From SIG636 sp045535465 (GTDB lineage: Bacteria; Bacillota; Clostridia; Oscillospirales; CAG-382), in NCBI GenBank assembly GCA_045535465.1, contig JAZSLS010000107.1, positions 1-9,789 of the forward strand: DNA of 9,789 nt, read 5' to 3'. The position numbers and the translations under genes were made by a program. How positions within the stretch are numbered: the stretch's first letter is position 1; every line of letters begins with the position of its first letter. Below, piece after piece: positions 6,907 to 9,789 of this stretch. The notes beneath the pieces were generated by a model that was not told the origin of the DNA, did no database searches, and saw nothing but the letters and a program-made list of their open reading frames with translations.

Positions 6907-6935
6907 ATTATACATCAAGTTTTTGTCCTTTGCAA
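6907..6935 (-). promoter_or_regulatory. Promoter of the ClC-hydrolase operon
   Basis: Minus-strand TTGCAA (6930-6935), 17-nt spacer, TATAAT (6907-6912), 32 nt before the ClC ATG. TTGCAA, itself palindromic, also occurs at 6890-6895 and 6942-6947. Confidence 0.65.
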
Positions 6936-7033
6936 TAGAGGTTGCAAAAAGAAAAACGACGGGCACTTGCCTGCTCAGACCGCTGACAAAGGCACAGAAC
7001 ACGAAAAAAGCAAAAAAATCAACATTTAAAGAC

Positions 7034-7063
7034 AAAACTTGGGGACTTATATCCCCAAGTTTT
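7034..7063. terminator. Bidirectional stem-loop terminator
   Basis: AAAACTTGGGGA (7034-7045) pairs perfectly with TCCCCAAGTTTT (7052-7063), leaving a 6-nt loop. T-rich ends follow on both strands. On the minus strand it lies a few bases after the stop codon of the rubrerythrin fragment, where the parent gene's terminator would be. Confidence 0.75.
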
Positions 7064-7068
7064 TCCGC

Positions 7069-7125
7069 TTATTTGAAATGGCAGTTCAGAATCCCCTTAA
7101 ATGCCTTGCCGTGTCGAACTTCATC
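7069..7125 (-). pseudogene. Rubrerythrin C-terminal fragment
   Basis: The minus strand encodes DEVRHGKAFKGILNCHFK followed by TAA. This matches the last 18 residues of the intact rubrerythrin 0.7 kb away, DEARHGKAFEGLLNRYFK, including the diiron-site ExxRH. The nucleotide match continues about ten bases past the stop, so this is shared ancestry and not chance. Upstream of the Asp codon similarity ends at once. No start codon exists between it and an in-frame TAA about 15 codons upstream. It is a remnant of a second rubrerythrin or a partial duplication. Confidence 0.75.
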
Positions 7126-7143
7126 ACAAAAAAGTCCATTTTT

Positions 7144-7206
7144 CCCAGTATTTAAGCCGCTTTTTAAAAATTACACAGCTAGACGCACACTAAAAGCAAT
7201 ACTGGG
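7144..7206. repeat. Inverted repeat with 9-bp arms
   Basis: CCCAGTATT (7144-7152) and AATACTGGG (7198-7206) are perfect inverted copies 45 nt apart. The enclosed DNA codes for nothing recognisable. It could be a miniature element or a long-loop RNA structure. Confidence 0.4.
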
Positions 7207-7279
7207 CTAAAATTTTTTCGATATGAAGAAAAATGAAGTCTATCATCTCTCATATATCTGCTCATCGAACTTGAATTTA

Positions 7280-7645
7280 TTACATATTTTTGTCATTTGA
7301 CCGCTGTCGTACTATATAAATAATACTTAAAACCATACAAGGTATAAAAGATAAAAGCCCTACAATCTCTGAAATAAGTACAAACAAATATGTTCCGTAG
7401 GATACCTCAGTCCATATTCCGTGTGATGACAAATAATAGTGCCCTGATTGATATAATTCATAATCCCTAGATGCATTATGCAAAGCGCTACCACCAAATA
7501 TGAATCCGATAAAAATACCATATGAAAAAAGAAGAAAGAACATAGATGCCAACAGGGCCATAACCTCTTTTCCCTTGGCGAACTTGATAATGCTTCGAAT
7601 GCTTGCAAGGCAAGTCAAAGCAAAAATAAAATAACCAAAAGTCAT
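7280..7645 (-). CDS. Small membrane protein of unknown function
   Basis: I do not recognise this 121-residue protein. It has three hydrophobic stretches (about 4-20, 29-52 and 84-112), a loop rich in Tyr, Ser and His at 53-83 (YELYQSGHYYLSSHG), and a short basic tail (RQRSNDKNM). It is probably an inner-membrane protein with the loop on one side. The ATG at 7645 is the first possible start because an in-frame TAA lies two codons upstream. The ribosome binding site AAGGA is 15 nt away, too far, and better spaced for an ATG-TAA start-stop just before the gene. It has its own promoter and stands alone. Codon use is more AT-rich than its neighbours, which may hint at recent acquisition. Confidence 0.7.
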   Translation of the reverse strand: MTFGYFIFALTCLASIRSIIKFAKGKEVMALLASMFFLLFSYGIFIGFIFGGSALHNASRDYELYQSGHYYLSSHGIWTEVSYGTYLFVLISEIVGLLSFIPCMVLSIIYIVRQRSNDKNM

Positions 7646-7683
7646 AGCTTACATTTCACTTCCTTTTGTACATTTACGATTAG

Positions 7684-7712
7684 ATTATATCACATATTTC
7701 TCATAAAGTAAA
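7684..7712 (-). promoter_or_regulatory. Promoter of the small membrane-protein gene
   Basis: Minus-strand weak -35 TTTACT (7707-7712), 17-nt spacer, -10 TATAAT (7684-7689) with an upstream TG extension (TGA-TATAAT) that would compensate for the weak -35. Confidence 0.6.
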
Positions 7713-7753
7713 TATATTAAGGATGGTCTTAAAAGTTTTCGTTATACAAGCAA

Positions 7754-7782
7754 AGGACACCCACCAAGACGGCGGATGTCCT
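7754..7782 (-). terminator. Terminator of the rubrerythrin gene
   Basis: A 12-bp stem (7754-7765 with 7771-7782) with two G-T wobbles and a 5-nt loop, 29 nt after the rubrerythrin stop. The T-run is short, but the stem is GC-rich. Confidence 0.65.
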
Positions 7783-7811
7783 AAAAACCCTTATTTTATG
7801 TGGTTTTTCGC

Positions 7812-8360
7812 TTATTTGAAATAGCGGTTGAGAAGTCCCTCAAATGCCTTGCCGTGACGAGCCTCGTCTCGTGCCATTTCGTGTACGGTGTCGTGGATAG
7901 CGTCCAGATTAAGCTCCTTTGCCATCTTTGCCAGCTCAAACTTACCTGCGGTTGCACCGTTTTCAGCGGCTACACGCATTTCAAGGTTTTTCTTGGTGCT
8001 GTCGGTAAGCTCTTCGCCCAAAAGCTCTGCAAACTTTGCGGCGTGTTCTGCTTCTTCAAAGGCTGCCTTTTCCCAGTAAAGCGCTATTTCGGGATAGCCC
8101 TCTCTTGCGGCTACTCTTGCCATTGCCAAGTACATACCTACCTCAGAGCATTCGCCCATAAAGTTGGCCCTAAGCCCTTCCTTTATAGCTTCGGGAGCGT
8201 CCTTTGCAACACCGAGTATATGCTCTGCGGCCCAGCTCATCTTATCGGCAACAACCTCTTCAAACTTGTCGTCACCCTTAACACGGCATCTGGGGCACAT
8301 TTCGGGAATGTGGTCACCTGTTATTATTTCTCCGCAAACCTTGCATCTGTACTGTTTCAT
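7812..8360 (-). CDS. Reverse rubrerythrin (rubredoxin domain first, then diiron domain)
   Basis: A 182-residue cytoplasmic non-haem iron protein that reduces hydrogen peroxide, and in the reverse type also oxygen, using electrons from NADH-dependent partners. An N-terminal rubredoxin-like iron site has Cys6, Cys9, Cys22 and Cys25 (CKVC and CPRC). The four-helix diiron domain follows, with GECSE (Glu70), EAEH (Glu103, His106), AENG (Glu133) and DEARH (Glu166, His169). Having rubredoxin first is the hallmark of the clostridial reverse rubrerythrins. The start is the ATG at 8360, since GGAGG lies 8 nt before it. A longer reading from a TTG at 8375 would use the ribosome binding site itself as codons. 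It is 24 nt downstream of an Rrf2 regulator and almost certainly co-transcribed with it. Confidence 0.94.
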   Translation of the reverse strand: MKQYRCKVCGEIITGDHIPEMCPRCRVKGDDKFEEVVADKMSWAAEHILGVAKDAPEAIKEGLRANFMGECSEVGMYLAMARVAAREGYPEIALYWEKAAFEEAEHAAKFAELLGEELTDSTKKNLEMRVAAENGATAGKFELAKMAKELNLDAIHDTVHEMARDEARHGKAFEGLLNRYFK

Positions 8361-8384
8361 TGTTTTTTCCTCCAAAATATATAA

Positions 8385-8831
8385 TTAAAATTTATATAGA
8401 CGTTCCGTAAGCTCTTCTATGGGGATAGCGGCGTTTACCATATCCGCTATGGAAAACAGCTCCAAACGACCTCTTATTATGCCGTTAAGCTCCTCAAACA
8501 CCCGGTGGAACCTGCACCTGCTTTTGTTTGGCTGATAGCTGCAGCTATGCCCCTCGTCAAGACAGTGTCTTATGGCAACAGCACCGTCAATAGCCTCTAT
8601 CACTTGCCTAAGAGTAACTTCCTTTGCCTCTTTTGCCAAGGAAAAACCGCCGCCAACGCCCCTTGTAGATTGTACCAGCCCTGCAAGCAACAGCTTGCGC
8701 AGTATTTTGGACGTAAAGCTTAAGGGTATTCCAAGCTCCTCCGATAAGTGTGGCGCACCGATAGGCATATCTGCCTGCGCCAGATATGCACTTATCCTAA
8801 GCGCATAGTCAGCTTCTTGAGTTATCCTCAT
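8385..8831 (-). CDS. Rrf2-family transcriptional regulator, probable Fe-S or redox sensor
   Basis: The 148-residue protein starts MRITQEADYALRI, the standard Rrf2 opening, and has the winged helix-turn-helix at about 1-70 with the wing TRGVGGGFSL. Three cysteines, Cys90, Cys97 and Cys106, occupy the place where IscR, NsrR and RsrR hold an iron-sulfur cluster. The spacing (6 and 8 residues between) is wider than in IscR. It probably represses or activates in response to oxygen, peroxide, nitric oxide or Fe-S status. The ATG at 8831 is chosen because AAGGAG lies 9 nt before it. The alternative TTG at 8849 would translate that site. The next gene, 24 nt on, is rubrerythrin, a natural target. A perfect palindrome over its own promoter suggests autoregulation. 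Confidence 0.92.
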   Translation of the reverse strand: MRITQEADYALRISAYLAQADMPIGAPHLSEELGIPLSFTSKILRKLLLAGLVQSTRGVGGGFSLAKEAKEVTLRQVIEAIDGAVAIRHCLDEGHSCSYQPNKSRCRFHRVFEELNGIIRGRLELFSIADMVNAAIPIEELTERLYKF

Positions 8832-8845
8832 ATCTGTAAGCTCCT

Positions 8846-8874
8846 TCAAACCGTACCTTTTTGGTACGGTTTGA
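8846..8874. promoter_or_regulatory. Perfect 29-bp palindrome, likely Rrf2 operator
   Basis: TCAAACCGTACC (8846-8857), TTTTT, GGTACGGTTTGA (8863-8874): 12-bp arms with no mismatch. It abuts the -10 box and covers the predicted transcription start, so a bound regulator would block initiation. Because the start falls inside it, a leader hairpin is less likely than a DNA operator. Confidence 0.7.
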
Positions 8875-8902
8875 TTTTACAATAAAAAAACTCCTTTGTC
8901 AA
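8874..8902 (-). promoter_or_regulatory. Promoter of the rrf2-rubrerythrin operon
   Basis: Minus-strand TTGACA (8897-8902), 17-nt spacer, TAAAAT (8874-8879). The -10 shares its last base with the palindrome, and the -35 lies in the loop of an upstream terminator hairpin. Confidence 0.75.
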
Positions 8903-8911
8903 GAGTTTTTT
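8885..8911 (-). terminator. Terminator of the recombinase gene, overlapping the rrf2 -35 box
   Basis: AAAAAACTC (8885-8893) pairs with GAGTTTTTT (8903-8911), 9 bp, loop of 9 nt. It lies 10 nt after the recombinase stop and is followed by T on the minus strand. Its loop contains the TTGACA of the next promoter. Confidence 0.55.
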
Positions 8912-8921
8912 AAAAAAAATA

Positions 8922-9788
8922 CTAATTTTTTGCAAAAGAGTAAGATTGCGAAGGGAAACGTTTCATCAAGCCGCAGAAAATACAGCCTTCGGCTGATGAG
9001 ATACACGCTGATGCGTGATGATATACCATTGCTTTCGCAATGGATAAAAAATCGACAGGTCGAAACCTGTCGATTTTTGGCAGAGCAAGCATAGATGTTT
9101 CCGAACCCAAGGGGGAGGAGTTTACGTCCTCTAACCTTACGGTTTTTGCACCGTCTTTATAGTTGATTATTATTATCAATTTGTCGTCGTATAGGAACAG
9201 GGCGTTGACAAAGACATCAACCAACTTTCTGCGGTGGGAGTGCTTGTCAAAGTTCAGCTTTCTGAACTGATGCAGCCAAGCAATGATCTGTTTCTTGTCA
9301 AGCTTTGGCTTTACCGCTTCTTCCTTTGCAATCTCTATAGAAAGAGCCTTCTTTGCGGTTTCAAGCTTCTCAAGTCGCTCCTTGGTGGAGTCCGTTATAA
9401 TCCCCTGCTCCATAGCGTTCAAGATGTTGTCTATGCTCTTTAGCGTTGCGGTCAACTGCTTCTTCAAACCGAGCAAAACCGTATTTTCCTCAGCAAGCGA
9501 AGAAATCACTTCACTTGCCACACGCTCGGTCACCTCGTCATCAAATATCGCAAGCTTAACTTGCTCTATAACAAGGTCTTCGATATAGCTCTTTTTCACA
9601 GTCTTCTTATCACAGTTATGCTTCTTCGCTCCGTAGCACTTGTAGTATCTGTGGGTTGTCTTGGTGTGGCTTGTGCCGCTTTCGCCAAGCATAGGCTTTT
9701 CACACTTACCGCAAAACAGCTTACCCGACAGTATGTACTCGTCCTCTGCCTTGTGCTTGGCAGGGGATTTTTTGTTGACTATTAGCTT
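8922..9788 (-). CDS. Large serine recombinase, C-terminal part (starts beyond the window)
   Basis: The frame is open from the right edge, giving 288 residues. The ATG at 9692 is internal, as homologous sequence continues upstream of it (KLIVNKKSPAKHKAEDEY). Seen in order: a zinc ribbon with CGKC (26-29) and a second Cys pair (51, 59), a long coiled coil (about 85-165), and a basic HRRKLVDVFVNALFLYDD strand region (184-202). These are the DNA-binding and synapsis-control domains of phage- or transposon-type large serine integrases. The catalytic serine domain is outside the window. The last 50 or so residues (from KIDRFRPVDF, 238-247) do not belong to the family. They are read through a set of DNA hairpins, so the native stop seems lost or the array was added later. 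Confidence 0.88.
   Translation of the reverse strand, partial: KLIVNKKSPAKHKAEDEYILSGKLFCGKCEKPMLGESGTSHTKTTHRYYKCYGAKKHNCDKKTVKKSYIEDLVIEQVKLAIFDDEVTERVASEVISSLAEENTVLLGLKKQLTATLKSIDNILNAMEQGIITDSTKERLEKLETAKKALSIEIAKEEAVKPKLDKKQIIAWLHQFRKLNFDKHSHRRKLVDVFVNALFLYDDKLIIIINYKDGAKTVRLEDVNSSPLGSETSMLALPKIDRFRPVDFLSIAKAMVYHHASACISSAEGCIFCGLMKRFPSQSYSFAKN
8983..9043. repeat. Modular array of three small hairpins with conserved 8-nt linkers
   Basis: Hairpins are CAGCC-TTC-GGCTG (8983-8995), CACGC-TGAT-GCGTG (9004-9017) and CCATTGC-TTTC-GCAATGG (9026-9043). The linkers are ATGAGATA (8996-9003) and ATGATATA (9018-9025), one base apart in sequence and equal in length. The stems differ completely, so structure is kept while stem sequence varies. 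A perfect palindrome, GAAACGTTTC, lies at 8955-8964. The array sits inside the recombinase reading frame. Confidence 0.8.
9047..9078. terminator. Strong bidirectional hairpin next to the array
   Basis: AAAAATCGACAGGT (9047-9060) pairs with ACCTGTCGATTTTT (9065-9078): 14 perfect base pairs with a CGAA loop and T-runs on both strands. It is an intrinsic terminator in form, yet it lies within the recombinase frame, where it encodes KIDRFRPVDF. Confidence 0.75.
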
Positions 9789-9789
9789 C

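Larger units (their letters stand above)
6936..7279. other. Intergenic stretch without an intact gene
   Basis: About 340 bases lie between the ClC promoter and the membrane-protein gene. The recognisable contents are a bidirectional hairpin (7034-7063), a rubrerythrin C-terminal fragment (7069-7125) and a 9-bp inverted repeat (7144-7206). I see nothing in 6948-7030 or 7207-7279. Confidence 0.6.

Noticed and set aside
8361..8375. TTG start adding five residues to rubrerythrin
   Set aside because: Those codons are the GGAGG ribosome binding site. The ATG at 8360 has ideal spacing and gives the family's usual start.
8832..8849. TTG start adding six residues to the Rrf2 protein
   Set aside because: It would translate the AAGGAG site. 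MRITQEADYALRI from 8831 is the standard Rrf2 N-terminus.
8983..9078. CRISPR array
   Set aside because: The constant parts are only 8 nt and the variable parts are self-complementary stems. There are no repeats of CRISPR length and no cas genes.
8861..9094. Plus-strand 77-codon frame through the hairpin array
   Set aside because: Its residues come from hairpins and linkers read on the other strand. There is no ribosome binding site and the start lies in the rrf2 promoter.

Overview
The window looks like a piece of an anaerobic, low-to-mid GC Firmicutes chromosome (class Clostridia, probably an uncultured, possibly gut, lineage). The signs are a reverse-type rubrerythrin under an Rrf2 regulator, strong AGGAG-type ribosome binding sites, textbook sigma-A promoters with 17-nt spacers, a tRNA with encoded CCA, and a clostridial large serine recombinase. 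The species cannot be named from the sequence.

Layout. (1) 1-2653, minus strand: an XRE-type regulator, then a type I restriction-modification methylase (hsdM), then an open-ended GTG-start gene whose N-terminus resembles class III nucleotide cyclases. That last gene begins one base after the hsdM stop and runs off the window. HsdS and HsdR are not in view. (2) 2654-2905: divergent promoters for the XRE gene and for an OB-fold/HD-domain (YhaM-like) gene at 2906-4249, which has a 135-nt structured leader and an unusual N-terminal extension. (3) 4250-4535: two stem-loop terminators and tRNA-Ala(GGC) on the minus strand with its own promoter. (4) 4536-6935: a two-gene minus-strand operon, a ClC anion transporter followed 3 nt later by a class A beta-lactamase-fold serine hydrolase that has no signal peptide and no recognisable omega-loop glutamate. 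(5) 6936-7279: mostly non-coding, but holding an 18-codon degenerate copy of the rubrerythrin C-terminus, a bidirectional terminator and a widely spaced inverted repeat. (6) 7280-7645: a small membrane protein of unknown function, preceded by an ATG-TAA start-stop. (7) 7754-8902: an Rrf2-rubrerythrin oxidative-stress operon with a perfect 12+12 palindrome over its transcription start. (8) 8922-9788: the C-terminal part of a large serine recombinase whose reading frame runs on through a modular array of small hairpins joined by near-identical 8-nt linkers.

The genes form independent modules: DNA methylation with a possible nucleotide-signalling partner, nucleic acid turnover, anion transport, redox defence and site-specific recombination. 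The points most worth pursuing are the cyclase-like gene coupled to hsdM, the hairpin array fused to the recombinase frame, the rubrerythrin fragment, and the unusual cytoplasmic serine hydrolase.
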